Origin: Chakrabartia godavariana
GTDB lineage: Bacteria; Pseudomonadota; Alphaproteobacteria; Sphingomonadales; Sphingomonadaceae
DNA: 64,000 bases
Direction: 5' to 3'
Assembly (NCBI GenBank): GCA_005518185.1
Contig: RKSN01000002.1
Span: 372,001-436,000 of the forward strand
Part shown: positions 55,299-63,830 of the stretch, piece by piece
Position numbering within the stretch: position 1 is the first letter of the stretch
Layout of the letters: every line of letters begins with the position of its first letter
Made by a program: the position numbers and the translations under genes
The notes under the pieces: generated by a model
Databases searched by the model: none
What the model was told of the DNA's origin: nothing
The model's input: the letters and a program-made list of their open reading frames with translations, nothing else

Positions 55299-56228
55299 CT
55301 ATTTCTCATCAATAGCTGGACGCCCGACCCTGGGCGTCGCCGTTGCCGGCGTACGCGCCTCCAGCGCCTGAAGCCAGGTCCGCGCCTTGGCGCCGACGAA
55401 GAACTGCGGACTTGAGGGCGGCAGACCGCGCAGATGTTCCCAATTGCCGATGAGCGACAGCGCCTGCCCCATCGCCTCATCAAGCTTTGCCGGTGCCCGG
55501 AAGGCATTGTTGATCAGCGCATCGCCGAAGAAGGTCCAGTCGTTACCCGGCGCGCAGCCAAAGGAGGTGGTGACGGGTGATGCCGCCGTGACGAGCACCG
55601 TGTCGTCATTGGCGAGATCGGGGATGAAAATGCCCGAATAACAGGCGGAGATCATGACCATCCGGTTGCGGATGCCCAGCCCTTCCATCATCCCGGCAAG
55701 GCTTTTGGGTGCGACAAAGCCATAGCCATTGTCGCCATCCTTATAGACGATGCCGACCTTGGGGGCGCCGTGCGATGTCGTGTACAGGACGAGCACATCC
55801 TCCTTGGGGTCCATCAGCCCGGCAACCGCCGCAAGGGCCGCCTGCAGATTGGCCGGCGATCCGTTGGGGACCGGCCCCGCCCCGCCGCCCGCCGCGAGCA
55901 GCAGCGTACGCCCCTCGGCGTCATAGCGGCGCGACAGCACCTTGGCCGCCTCCGCCGCCTCGCGCCCGAAGACGGGATCGGAATCCAGACCGATGGAGAC
56001 AACATAGGCATCGACAACGCCCGGCCGCTGCGGCTTCAGCGCGGCGATCGCCGCATTCATCCGCTTGATCTGTGTCAGGTGCCAGACCGGCGGGCGCCCG
56101 AGATCGGCCATGAAGGCCTTTTGCGCGGCTTCCTCATTGGGATCAGGCTTTTGCGCCGCAAGCGGAATGGCAACCAGTAGGCACGCGGCAAGGCCCGCCC
56201 ATCCCCAAGCTTTTCCGGCCCGCCCCAT
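55299..56228 (-). CDS. C13 (legumain)-family cysteine peptidase, exported
   Basis: 309 residues with signal peptide (AWGWAGLAACLLVAIPLAAQ). Caspase-like fold with catalytic His153 in LVLYTTSHGAP and Cys196 in VMISACYSG, the arrangement of the C13 family. Bacterial members are exported and of unknown substrate. The ATG at 56228 has AAAGGGGA upstream and was preferred to a TTG at 56243. Ends 23 bases before the MarR gene. Confidence 0.85.
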   Translation of the reverse strand: MGRAGKAWGWAGLAACLLVAIPLAAQKPDPNEEAAQKAFMADLGRPPVWHLTQIKRMNAAIAALKPQRPGVVDAYVVSIGLDSDPVFGREAAEAAKVLSRRYDAEGRTLLLAAGGGAGPVPNGSPANLQAALAAVAGLMDPKEDVLVLYTTSHGAPKVGIVYKDGDNGYGFVAPKSLAGMMEGLGIRNRMVMISACYSGIFIPDLANDDTVLVTAASPVTTSFGCAPGNDWTFFGDALINNAFRAPAKLDEAMGQALSLIGNWEHLRGLPPSSPQFFVGAKARTWLQALEARTPATATPRVGRPAIDEK

Positions 56229-56324
56229 CGAATCCCCTTTCAATGCGCCCCGTTTCGGATGACAAAGCCATCATGAATGGATGTGTCCGTCAAGCCGGAC
56301 GGATACCGTGATTGGGAGAGGCGC

Positions 56325-57326
56325 ATGAAGCTCGGATCGTTGAAGGGTGGCCGCGACGGCCGCCTCGTGGTTGTTTCGGACGATCTCGCATGGTGCGCCG
56401 ACGCCGCGCACATCGCCCCCACACTCCAAGCTGCGCTGGATGACTGGCACACGGCCGAGCCGCTGCTGCGCAACCTCGCGACCGATCTCGCGCATGAGAC
56501 GATACCCATGATGCGCTTCCATGAGCGCAACGCCGCGTCCCCTCTGCCGCGCGCCTATCAATGGGCCGACGGCTCGGCCTATGTGAACCATGTGGCGCTC
56601 GTCCGGCAGGCGCGCGGCGCCGAAATGCCCGACAGCTTCTGGCACGACCCGCTGATGTATCAGGGCGGCTCGGACGGCTTCCTTAGCCCCCGCGATTCCA
56701 TCCCGCTGGCTGATGAGGCTTGGGGTTGCGACATGGAGGCGGAGATCGTCGTCGTCACCGGTGACGTCCCGCAGGGCGCCTCTGTCGAGGAAGCCCGAGC
56801 TGCAATCCGCCTGGTCGGCCTCACCAATGACGTTTCGCTGCGCAACCTCATCCCGGGCGAACTCGCCAAGGGCTTTGGCTTCTTCCAGTCCAAGCCGGCC
56901 AGCGCCTTCTCCCCCGTTTTCGTGACGCCCGACGCGCTGGGCGACCGCTGGGACGGCGGCAAGCTCCACGGCGCGCTCTGTGTCGACCTCAACGGGCAAC
57001 CGCTCGGCCGCGCCGATGCGGGCATCGACATGACCTTCGATTTCGGCCAGCTGATTGCCCATGCCGCCAAGACCCGCAGCCTGTGCGCGGGGACGATCAT
57101 CGGTTCCGGCACGGTCTCCAACCGCGGCCCCGATGGCGGGCCGGGCAAACCAATCAGCGCGGGCGGCGTCGGCTATTCCTGCCTTGCCGAAGTCCGCACG
57201 GTCGAGACCATCCTTGGCGGCAAGGCCGAGACGCCCTTCCTAAAGCATGGCGACACCGTCCGCATCTGGATGGAAGATGAGAAGCACCATCCGATCTTCG
57301 GGGTGATTGAGCAGACGGTCGGGTAA
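56325..57326 (+). CDS. Fumarylacetoacetase/fumarylacetoacetate hydrolase family
   Basis: 333 residues, closely patterned on the proteobacterial FAH group: MKLGSLKGGRDGRLVVVS, PLPRAYQWADGSAYVNHV, YQGGSDGFL, metal-binding EAWGCDMEAEIVVV, NDVSLRNLIPGELAKGFGFFQSKPA, and GTIIGSGTVSN. These enzymes split fumarylacetoacetate (tyrosine and homogentisate breakdown). Other homogentisate genes are not in the window, so substrate is inferred from family. ATG 56325 begins the conserved N-terminus. Confidence 0.88.
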   Translation: MKLGSLKGGRDGRLVVVSDDLAWCADAAHIAPTLQAALDDWHTAEPLLRNLATDLAHETIPMMRFHERNAASPLPRAYQWADGSAYVNHVALVRQARGAEMPDSFWHDPLMYQGGSDGFLSPRDSIPLADEAWGCDMEAEIVVVTGDVPQGASVEEARAAIRLVGLTNDVSLRNLIPGELAKGFGFFQSKPASAFSPVFVTPDALGDRWDGGKLHGALCVDLNGQPLGRADAGIDMTFDFGQLIAHAAKTRSLCAGTIIGSGTVSNRGPDGGPGKPISAGGVGYSCLAEVRTVETILGGKAETPFLKHGDTVRIWMEDEKHHPIFGVIEQTVG

Positions 57327-57334
57327 CCTAAGAA

Positions 57335-57425
57335 CCGTTCGCCCTGAGCCTGTCGAAGGGCCGTTCTTCCTGTGCACTTGGCACAAAGACAGGACGGTGC
57401 TTCGACAAGCTCAGCACAAACGGGA
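57335..57425. repeat. Intergenic palindromic repeat, CCGTTCG...GAGCCTGTCGAAGG type
   Basis: The left half reads CCGTTCGCCCTGAGCCTGTC (57336 onward); the right half is its inverted relative, with GCTTCGACAAGCTCAGCAC. It lies between the converging fumarylacetoacetase and CaiB genes and could act as a terminator. Same family as the repeats at 6738, 23573 and 39769. Confidence 0.75.
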
Positions 57426-57449
57426 TTGTGGAGGGCTCGTCCTGCTGAA

Positions 57450-58643
57450 CTAGGCGGGGAGGACACCCTTCGCCTTCAATTCCGCCAGGTCCGCGTCGCT
57501 GTGGCCGAGAAAGGCCCGGAGCACGTCATCCGTATTCTGCCCAAGCAGGGGCGGCTCCGTCCCGGCATCGGGCATGGAGTCCGACAAGCGCAGCGGACTG
57601 GCAATTGCCGGACGATCCCCCGCCATCGTCGCCAGACCACGCGCAACAGACTGCGGGTCGGCGAATGCCTGCCCGATGTCGTTGATCGGCCCGGCGGGCA
57701 CGTTGACCGCTTCCAGCGCGGCGTCCCAATGCGCGGTCGCTTGCGTCTTCATGGCTGCGGCGAGCTGCGGGATCAGCGTGGCGCGGTTTTCGACGCGGGC
57801 GGAATTGGTCTTGTAGCGCGGATCATCTGCCATCGACGCGAGGCCCAGCGCACCCACGAAGTGCGCGAACTGGCCGTCATTGCCGACCGCGACGATCATG
57901 TGGCCATCAGCCGTCTCAAAGACCTGATAGGGCACGACGCTGGGGTGCGTGTTGCCCATCCGTTTGGGGGCGACGCCCGTCACGCGCTGGTTCATGCCGA
58001 TATTGGCGAGCGTGGAAACGGCAACGTCGAGCAACGCCATGTCGATGAACTGCCCCCGGCCCGTCGCGTGCCGCTGATTGAGCGCGGCGAGCACGGCAAT
58101 GCAGGCATGCAGCCCGGTCATCACGTCGACGAGGGCCACGCCGACCTTCTGCGGCTCACCCGCCGGATCGCCGGTCACGCTCATCAGGCCCGACATGCCC
58201 TGCACCATCAGGTCATAGCCCGGCTGATGCGCGCGCGGGCCCGAATGGCCAAAGCCCGTGATCGAGCAATAGACCAAGCGCGGATTGATCGCCTTCAGGC
58301 CCATATAATCGAGCCCGTATTTCTCCAGCCCGCCGACCTTGAAGTTCTCGACCAGAACGTCGCACTTGGCCGCCATTTCGCGGATCAGCGCCTGCCCCTC
58401 GGGCTTGGAGATGTCGATCGCCACGCTCTTCTTGTTGCGGTTGGCAGAGAGGTAATAAGCGGACAGCCGCTCTTCCCCCTCGCCATGCCAGGGCGGGCCC
58501 CAGCCGCGCGTGTCATCGCCCTTGCCGGGCTGCTCGATCTTGATGATCTCGGCCCCCAGGTCGCCCAGCATCTGGGTGCACCACGGCCCTGCCAGCACGC
58601 GCGACAGATCGAGCACCTTGATGCCGGACAGGGCCTTGGTCAC
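57450..58643 (-). CDS. CaiB/BaiF family CoA-transferase, probably glutarate CoA-transferase
   Basis: Family III CoA-transferase, 397 residues: GIKVLDLSRVLAGPWCTQMLGDLGAEIIKIEQPGKGDDTRGWGPP, with the catalytic Asp in FIDMALLDVAVSTLANIGMN. Start GTG at 58643, 4 bases after the M20 peptidase. Position in an operon with glutaryl-CoA dehydrogenase suggests it makes glutaryl-CoA from succinyl-CoA; this is inference. Confidence 0.88.
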   Translation of the reverse strand: MTKALSGIKVLDLSRVLAGPWCTQMLGDLGAEIIKIEQPGKGDDTRGWGPPWHGEGEERLSAYYLSANRNKKSVAIDISKPEGQALIREMAAKCDVLVENFKVGGLEKYGLDYMGLKAINPRLVYCSITGFGHSGPRAHQPGYDLMVQGMSGLMSVTGDPAGEPQKVGVALVDVMTGLHACIAVLAALNQRHATGRGQFIDMALLDVAVSTLANIGMNQRVTGVAPKRMGNTHPSVVPYQVFETADGHMIVAVGNDGQFAHFVGALGLASMADDPRYKTNSARVENRATLIPQLAAAMKTQATAHWDAALEAVNVPAGPINDIGQAFADPQSVARGLATMAGDRPAIASPLRLSDSMPDAGTEPPLLGQNTDDVLRAFLGHSDADLAELKAKGVLPA

Positions 58644-58647
58644 CGGG

Positions 58648-60057
58648 TCAGTCCTGGTTGGCGTAGATCTTGGCGAGATCGAACAGATAGTCGCGGCCTT
58701 CGTACAGCGCCTTGACCGAAATCCGTTCGTTGAGGCCGTGGACGCCGCTTCCTTCCAGCTGCTGGAAAATGCCGGGCATGCCGTAAGTCGGAATGCCGGC
58801 GAGCGAGAGATAGGGCGCGTCTGTCCCGCCCGTCACCATGATTGGAACCATGGGGACGCCCGGGAAGTGCTTTGCCGCGAGCTTTTCGGCCGGACCGAAG
58901 ACCTTCGGCGACAACGGCGTCGGCAGAGCGGGAGGACGGATTGGCTCAATCTTGGTCACCGAAACCGAGGAATCGCCAATGACACGCTCAAGATCGGCTT
59001 TGACGGCATCCACCGAAACGCCCGGGAAGATGCGGCAGTTGACGACCGCACGCGCACGCTGCGGCAGCGCGTTCATCGCATGGCCCGCATCCAGCATCGT
59101 CGCGACGCAGGTCGTGCGCAGCGTCGAATGGAAGGTCACATCCTTGGACACGATAGCGTTTGCCGCCGCGTCGTTCGGATTGGCGAGCAGCGCGTTGATC
59201 GCCTTGCCCATGTCGCCGCCGGTCAGCTCTGCCGTCCGCTTGAAGAAGGTCTTCGTGGTGTCGTTGAACTGGACAGGGAATTCATATTGCCCGACCTTGG
59301 TCACCGCCGCCGTGAGCGAATAGATCGCATTGTCCGGGCGCGGGACAGAGCTGTGGCCGCCGGGGTTGGTCGTTTCCAGGCGGTAGTTCTGGACGGTCTT
59401 TTCACCGACCTGCATGGCGAGCAGCTGCTTCTTGCCCGAGGCATCGAGACGGCCGCCACCGCCTTCGTTGAGCGCGAATTCTGCCGCGATCAGGTCGGGC
59501 TTGTTCTTGGCCAGCCATTCCGCGCCGTTAAACGCGCCAACCGACTCCTCGCCGCAGGTGAGCGCCAGCTTGACCGTGCGCTTCGGCTTGAAGCCTTCCT
59601 TCTTGAAACGGATCATCGCGTCGGTCCAGATCGCGGCCTGCGACTTGTCGTCCGACGCGCCGCGCGCGTAGAAATAGCCGTCTTCCTCGATGAGGGTGAA
59701 GGGATCGCGCACCCAATCCTCGCGGCGCGCCTCAACCACGTCGATATGGGCGAGCAGCAGGATCGGCTTCGCGGTCTTGGACGTGCCCTTCAGGATCGCG
59801 ACGAGCCCGCCGTCCTTCGGCTTTTCGGGCGTGGCAAACAACGTGATGTCGCTGTCCGCATAGCCCGCCGCCTTCAACCGCGCGGCCATGCGCTCGGCCG
59901 CGAGCGTGCAGCTGCCCGACGACTGGGTCGTATTGGTTTCGACCAGTTCCTTGTACAGATCCCGGAACGCCGCCTGATCCGGGCGCAGCGACTGCGCCAT
60001 CGACGTGGACGACAGGGCGGCAAGCGTGGCCGCCGCGATCATTTTGGAAAAGCGCAT
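58648..60057 (-). CDS. M20 family metallopeptidase, exported
   Basis: 469 residues with a signal peptide (MIAAATLAALSSTSMAQS). Di-zinc peptidase motifs: LLLAHIDVVEARREDW, RGASDDKSQAAIW, LTCGEESVGAFNGAEWL, GGHSSVPRPDNAIY in the dimerisation region, and a C-terminal GGTDAPYLSL. Probably a periplasmic carboxypeptidase or dipeptidase. Between gcdH and a CoA-transferase gene, an unexpected neighbour. Confidence 0.9.
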   Translation of the reverse strand: MRFSKMIAAATLAALSSTSMAQSLRPDQAAFRDLYKELVETNTTQSSGSCTLAAERMAARLKAAGYADSDITLFATPEKPKDGGLVAILKGTSKTAKPILLLAHIDVVEARREDWVRDPFTLIEEDGYFYARGASDDKSQAAIWTDAMIRFKKEGFKPKRTVKLALTCGEESVGAFNGAEWLAKNKPDLIAAEFALNEGGGGRLDASGKKQLLAMQVGEKTVQNYRLETTNPGGHSSVPRPDNAIYSLTAAVTKVGQYEFPVQFNDTTKTFFKRTAELTGGDMGKAINALLANPNDAAANAIVSKDVTFHSTLRTTCVATMLDAGHAMNALPQRARAVVNCRIFPGVSVDAVKADLERVIGDSSVSVTKIEPIRPPALPTPLSPKVFGPAEKLAAKHFPGVPMVPIMVTGGTDAPYLSLAGIPTYGMPGIFQQLEGSGVHGLNERISVKALYEGRDYLFDLAKIYANQD

Positions 60058-60078
60058 GGTGTTCCCCTGTTCTGGTTC

Positions 60079-61257
60079 TTAGCTGAAGGCCTGGATGCCG
60101 GTGATGGCGCGACCGAGGATGAGGGCGTGCACGTCGTGCGTGCCTTCATAGGTGTTGACCGTCTCCAGATTGATGGCGTGGCGGATGACGTGATATTCGG
60201 CCGAAATGCCGTTGCCGCCGTGCATGTCACGCGCGGTGCGGGCGATGTCGAGCGCCTTGCCGCAATTGTTGCGTTTGATGAGGCTGACCATCTCCGGCGA
60301 CCATGTGCCGGCATCGATGCTGCGGCCGACCGTCAGCGCGGCCTGCAGGCCCAGCGCGATTTCGGTCTGCATGTTCGCCATCTTCAGTTGCGGGATCTGG
60401 TTTGCGGCCAGCGGACGGCCGAACTGCTTGCGGTCGAGCTGATATTGCCGCGCCCGGTGGAAACAGTCTTCCGCCGCCCCCATCGCGCCCCAGGCAATGC
60501 CATAACGCGCCTTGTTGAGGCAGCCGAACGGACCGGACAGGCCCTGTACATTGGGGAGCAGGTTCTCTTCGGGGACGAACACGTCCTCCAGCACGATCTC
60601 GCCGGTAATCGAGGCGCGCAGGCTCATCTTGCCCTCGATCTTGGGCGTGGAGAAACCCTTCATCCCGCGTTCGACGATGAAGCCGCGGATGACGCCGCCT
60701 TCATCCTTCGCCCAGACGACCGCGATGTCGGCGATGGGCGAATTGGTGATCCACATCTTTGCGCCGTTGAGGATATAGCCGCCCGCCGTCTGCTTGGCGT
60801 TGGTCTTCATCGACGCGGGGTCGGACCCGGCATCGGGCTCGGTCAGGCCAAAGCAGCCGACCCATTCGCCCGTGGCGAGCTTGGGCAGATATTTCTGCCG
60901 CTGTTCTTCCGAACCATAGGCATGGATCGGGTGCATCACGAGCGAGCTTTGCACCGACATGGCGGAGCGATAGCCCGAATCAACACGTTCCACAGCGCGA
61001 GCCACGAGACCGTAGGCGACATGGCTGACACCGGCGCAGCCATAGCCGTCGATCGTCGCGCCGAGCAGGCCGAGTTCGCCCAGCTCGTTCATGATCTCAC
61101 GGTCGAAACGTTCGTCTAACGTAGCGGAAACGATGCGCGGCAGAAGCTTGTCCTGCGCATAGCCTTCCGCTGCATCGCGGATCATCCGCTCATCATCGGT
61201 CAGCTGCGCGTCGAGGTGAAAGGGATCATCCCATTTGAAAGGTGCGAATTTTGCCAT
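60079..61257 (-). CDS. gcdH: Glutaryl-CoA dehydrogenase
   Basis: Oxidatively decarboxylates glutaryl-CoA to crotonyl-CoA in lysine, tryptophan and glutarate breakdown. 392 residues: [22 protein letters not shown] start, [52 protein letters not shown], and catalytic Glu in [21 protein letters not shown], all closely GCDH-like. First gene of a three-gene unit. Confidence 0.93.
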   Translation of the reverse strand: MAKFAPFKWDDPFHLDAQLTDDERMIRDAAEGYAQDKLLPRIVSATLDERFDREIMNELGELGLLGATIDGYGCAGVSHVAYGLVARAVERVDSGYRSAMSVQSSLVMHPIHAYGSEEQRQKYLPKLATGEWVGCFGLTEPDAGSDPASMKTNAKQTAGGYILNGAKMWITNSPIADIAVVWAKDEGGVIRGFIVERGMKGFSTPKIEGKMSLRASITGEIVLEDVFVPEENLLPNVQGLSGPFGCLNKARYGIAWGAMGAAEDCFHRARQYQLDRKQFGRPLAANQIPQLKMANMQTEIALGLQAALTVGRSIDAGTWSPEMVSLIKRNNCGKALDIARTARDMHGGNGISAEYHVIRHAINLETVNTYEGTHDVHALILGRAITGIQAFS

Positions 61258-61310
61258 GCCGCTTCCTACGAGGTTTGAGGCAGAGCCTCAACACCGGGGA
61301 GAGGGGTTCT

Positions 61311-61423
61311 CGCGAAGAACGCGAAGGAAAGAAGGACGCGAAGTGTCTGATATCGGGCCGCCGCCCTCATCTTCGAAAGATAATGGCGCCCTTCGCGCGC
61401 TTCTTTCCTTCGCGCGCTTCGCG
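61311..61423. repeat. Inverted repeat with CGCGAAGGAAAGAAG arms
   Basis: The 33-base arm at 61311-61343 matches the reverse complement of 61391-61423 at 29 of 33 positions (cgcgaag-NN-cgcgaaggaaagaag-NN-cgcgaag), with a 47-base centre. Lies between gcdH and nadC. Each arm itself repeats CGCGAAG three times. Confidence 0.8.
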
Positions 61424-61438
61424 TGAGCCTATACCCCC

Positions 61439-62287
61439 TCAGACCGAGGTAAAATCGAGCCCGATATCGGCCGCAGGTGCGCTCTGCGTCAGGCGCCCGA
61501 CGGAGATGTAGGTCACGCCCGTTTCCGCCTTGGCGCGGATCGTCTCCAGCGTGACGCCGCCCGAGGCTTCGGTCGGCACACGGCCTGCGACCAGCGCCAC
61601 CGCCTGGCGCAGCGTCGGCGCGTCCATATTGTCGAGCAGCAGGTGGGTCGCGCCAGCGGCCAGGCCCGGTTCGATCTGGTCGATGCGATCCACCTCAAGG
61701 ATGATCCGCGCCACCCCGGCATCACGCGCACGGCGGACGGCTTCGGCAACGCCGCCCGCGACAGCAACGTGATTGTCCTTGATCATCGCCGCGTCCCACA
61801 GGCCCATGCGGTGATTGGTCGCGCCGCCCATGCGCGTCGCATATTTCTCCAGCACGCGCAGCCCGGGGATGGTCTTGCGCGTATCGAGCAACGTGCAGCC
61901 CGTGCCCGCAATCGCATCGACATAGGCCCGCGTCAGCGTCGCCACGCCCGACAGATGCTGGACGATGTTGAGCGCCGAGCGCTCCGCCGTCAGCATCGCG
62001 CGTGCCTTGCCATGAAGACGCATCAGGTCCGCGCCACGCGCGACCTGCGCGCCTTCGTCGACCAGAATCTCGACAGTCATCTCCGGATCGAGATGCTGGA
62101 AGAAGGCTTGTGCAATCGGCAGGCCCGCAACCACAATCGCATCGCGGCTGTCCATCACGCCCGCGAACCGCGCGTCCGCCGGGATCACGCTTTCCGACGT
62201 CACGTCGCGGCCCGTCGGCCCCAGATCCTCCGCCAGCGTCGCGTGGACGAACGAGTCGAGATCGAACTGGGGCAGATCAAAGGGCAT
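61439..62287 (-). CDS. nadC: Nicotinate-nucleotide pyrophosphorylase (quinolinate phosphoribosyltransferase)
   Basis: Makes nicotinate mononucleotide from quinolinate and PRPP in de novo NAD synthesis. 282 residues: TLAEDLGPTGRDVTSESVIP, ERSALNIVQHLSGVATLTRAYVDAI, TRKTIPGLRVLEKYATRMGGATNHRMGLWDAAMIKDNHVAVAGG and LLDNMDAPTLRQAV. ATG 62287 begins the conserved N-terminus. Close to nadA, with a lipocalin-like gene and a toxin-antitoxin pair between. Confidence 0.96.
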   Translation of the reverse strand: MPFDLPQFDLDSFVHATLAEDLGPTGRDVTSESVIPADARFAGVMDSRDAIVVAGLPIAQAFFQHLDPEMTVEILVDEGAQVARGADLMRLHGKARAMLTAERSALNIVQHLSGVATLTRAYVDAIAGTGCTLLDTRKTIPGLRVLEKYATRMGGATNHRMGLWDAAMIKDNHVAVAGGVAEAVRRARDAGVARIILEVDRIDQIEPGLAAGATHLLLDNMDAPTLRQAVALVAGRVPTEASGGVTLETIRAKAETGVTYISVGRLTQSAPAADIGLDFTSV

Positions 62288-62449
62288 TGCAGGCGCTTTC
62301 AAAGGTCTGGAAGTGGAGGAAGTTGAGGGCCTCGACGCCCCTGAATCCGTGCTTTGTAGGAAAGGCACAACTTCCGGAAGCAAGCGGCAAGGCGGCAGCG
62401 CAGATCATGCCCGCCAGCTAGGCGAAATGAGGCGGTGTAGGAAAGTTTT

Positions 62450-63079
62450 TTATGCCGCGACCGGATTGGGCGTCGGCGCCTCCACGCGGCGCAGCCGGTT
62501 GGTATCGCGGTGGTGGAACGGCGCGTCCTGTCCCTTCACCTGCATTACCGTATCCTCGTCATAGGACCATGTGCCATCGTCATGCACCGTGACGGTGATC
62601 GTGAAGCTGTCGGTGCGGAAATTCTCTTCCAGATAGGGGTTGGAGCAAATGCCATAGGCCGTCGTCCCGCGCTCCGCCGTCAGGGTGAACGTCTTCGCAT
62701 CCGCCTTCGCCTTGCCGACCGCGAGCACCGTCTGCCCGCGCGGAATGGTCAGACTGTGCATCACGGTTTCGGTAGCAGGCTCCCACAGCCAATAGCCGAC
62801 CTGATCGTGATAGGTACCGATCTCGCCCGGCTTGGTCATGCGCGTGTGATAGCGCAGGGCATAGAGCAATTGCGGCCCGTTATTGCCGGGATCAACCGGC
62901 TGAAGGCTGATCCGCTCCACAAACCCCTGCGTCCGCGCGCCTTCCCGCTTGGGCGCGATATCGACACCGCCCTCGCCTTCCCACACGCCGGCCAGCGGCG
63001 CCAGCGGCCCGAGATTGGCCAGGGTGTCGGGGCTGCAGTTTGCCGGATCGGCATAGATATCGTCGGGATAGGTGGACAT
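62450..63079 (-). CDS. Nitrobindin-like (FABP-type/UPF0678) heme-binding beta-barrel protein
   Basis: 209 residues: LAPLAGVWEGEGG (GxWxGxG barrel start), VERISLQPVDPGNNGPQLLYALRYHT, GTYHDQVGYWLWEPATETVMHSLTIPRG, and a C-terminal FHHRDTNRLRRV. Nitrobindins bind haem b inside a ten-stranded barrel and react with nitric oxide or peroxynitrite; whether this one binds haem is not shown. ATG 63079 preceded by GGGGAG. Confidence 0.8.
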   Translation of the reverse strand: MSTYPDDIYADPANCSPDTLANLGPLAPLAGVWEGEGGVDIAPKREGARTQGFVERISLQPVDPGNNGPQLLYALRYHTRMTKPGEIGTYHDQVGYWLWEPATETVMHSLTIPRGQTVLAVGKAKADAKTFTLTAERGTTAYGICSNPYLEENFRTDSFTITVTVHDDGTWSYDEDTVMQVKGQDAPFHHRDTNRLRRVEAPTPNPVAA

Positions 63080-63159
63080 GGATGGGCTCCCCTTAATCGG
63101 ATCACACTTCATGCTGTTGCACGTCAGAAGGAATGTCCATGATCTTAGTCAAACGCGCG

Positions 63160-63188
63160 TTGACAAAAATAGCATTTTTGCTATGTTT
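63160..63188 (+). promoter_or_regulatory. Toxin-antitoxin promoter with internal operator palindrome
   Basis: TTGACA (63160-63165) and TATGTT (63182-63187) give a 16-base spacer. Inside lies the inverted repeat ATAGCA-TTTT-TGCTAT (63169-63184) with further A/T arms, overlapping the -10 element: a typical site for antitoxin autorepression. The expected start of transcription falls on the toxin start codon. Confidence 0.7.
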
Positions 63189-63193
63189 GTGTG

Positions 63194-63517
63194 ATGGCGT
63201 GGAGTGTCAGCGTTCTGAATGAAACGGTGGCGCAGGAGCTTGATGCTCTGCCGCTGGACATGAGGGCAAAGCTCGCGCGGATCGTCGAGTTAATCGAAGC
63301 GCTTGGCCTCGAAAAGGTTCGCGAACCCTATGTGAAACATTTGCAGGACCGCCTCTGGGAAATGCGGATGACGGGTCGGGATGGCATTTCCAGAGCGATC
63401 TATGTCACCGCCAGCGGCAAGCGCGTCGTGATTGTCCGGGCGTTCATCAAGAAGACGCAGAAGACACCGCGCAGTGAATTGGAACTGGCACGCAAACGTG
63501 CCGAGGAGTTGAAATGA
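63194..63517 (+). CDS. Type II toxin, RelE/HigB-like (Gp49/PF05973 type)
   Basis: 107 residues (108 if GTG 63191 is used). The core LWEMRMTGRDGISRAIYVTASGKRVVIVRAFIKKTQKTP and the following ELELARKRAEEL match the RelE-superfamily mRNA interferase group. No ribosome site precedes the start, and the predicted transcript begins there, so the message may be leaderless. The stop overlaps the antitoxin start by 4 bases. Confidence 0.9.
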   Translation: MAWSVSVLNETVAQELDALPLDMRAKLARIVELIEALGLEKVREPYVKHLQDRLWEMRMTGRDGISRAIYVTASGKRVVIVRAFIKKTQKTPRSELELARKRAEELK

Positions 63518-63825
63518 CCAAGACCATTCCGTTCGGGAAGATCGCCGAAAAGTGGCGTTCTGACCCCGAGTTTCAGAGCGAGTATGACGCGCTTGAGGAA
63601 GAATTCGCTCTTGCCTCTGCCCTCATCAAGGCGCGTTCCGAAGCGGGGCTGACGCAAGAAGAGCTCGCGCGCCGCATGGGCACCACCCAGAGCGCTATCG
63701 CACGGATGGAGGGCGGAAAGTCTCGACCGTCGACCACAACATTGCAGAAGCTGGCTGCAGCAACGGGCACCCGGTTGCGCGTGAGTTTCGAAAGCCCGCA
63801 ACCGAACAAACGTTCGGCGGCCTGA
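63514..63825 (+). CDS. Antitoxin, HigA-like XRE family
   Basis: 103 residues with a helix-turn-helix: ALIKARSEAGLTQEELARRMGTTQSAIARMEGGKSRPSTTTLQKLAAATGTRLRVSF. It neutralises the upstream toxin and probably represses the promoter at 63160. Gene order toxin then antitoxin is that of HigBA rather than RelBE modules. Confidence 0.92.
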   Translation: MTKTIPFGKIAEKWRSDPEFQSEYDALEEEFALASALIKARSEAGLTQEELARRMGTTQSAIARMEGGKSRPSTTTLQKLAAATGTRLRVSFESPQPNKRSAA

Positions 63826-63830
63826 CGGCG

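Noticed and set aside
58510-61119. An 869-codon plus-strand open frame
   Set aside because: Antisense to the M20 peptidase and gcdH genes; same high-GC shadow effect, no recognisable domain.
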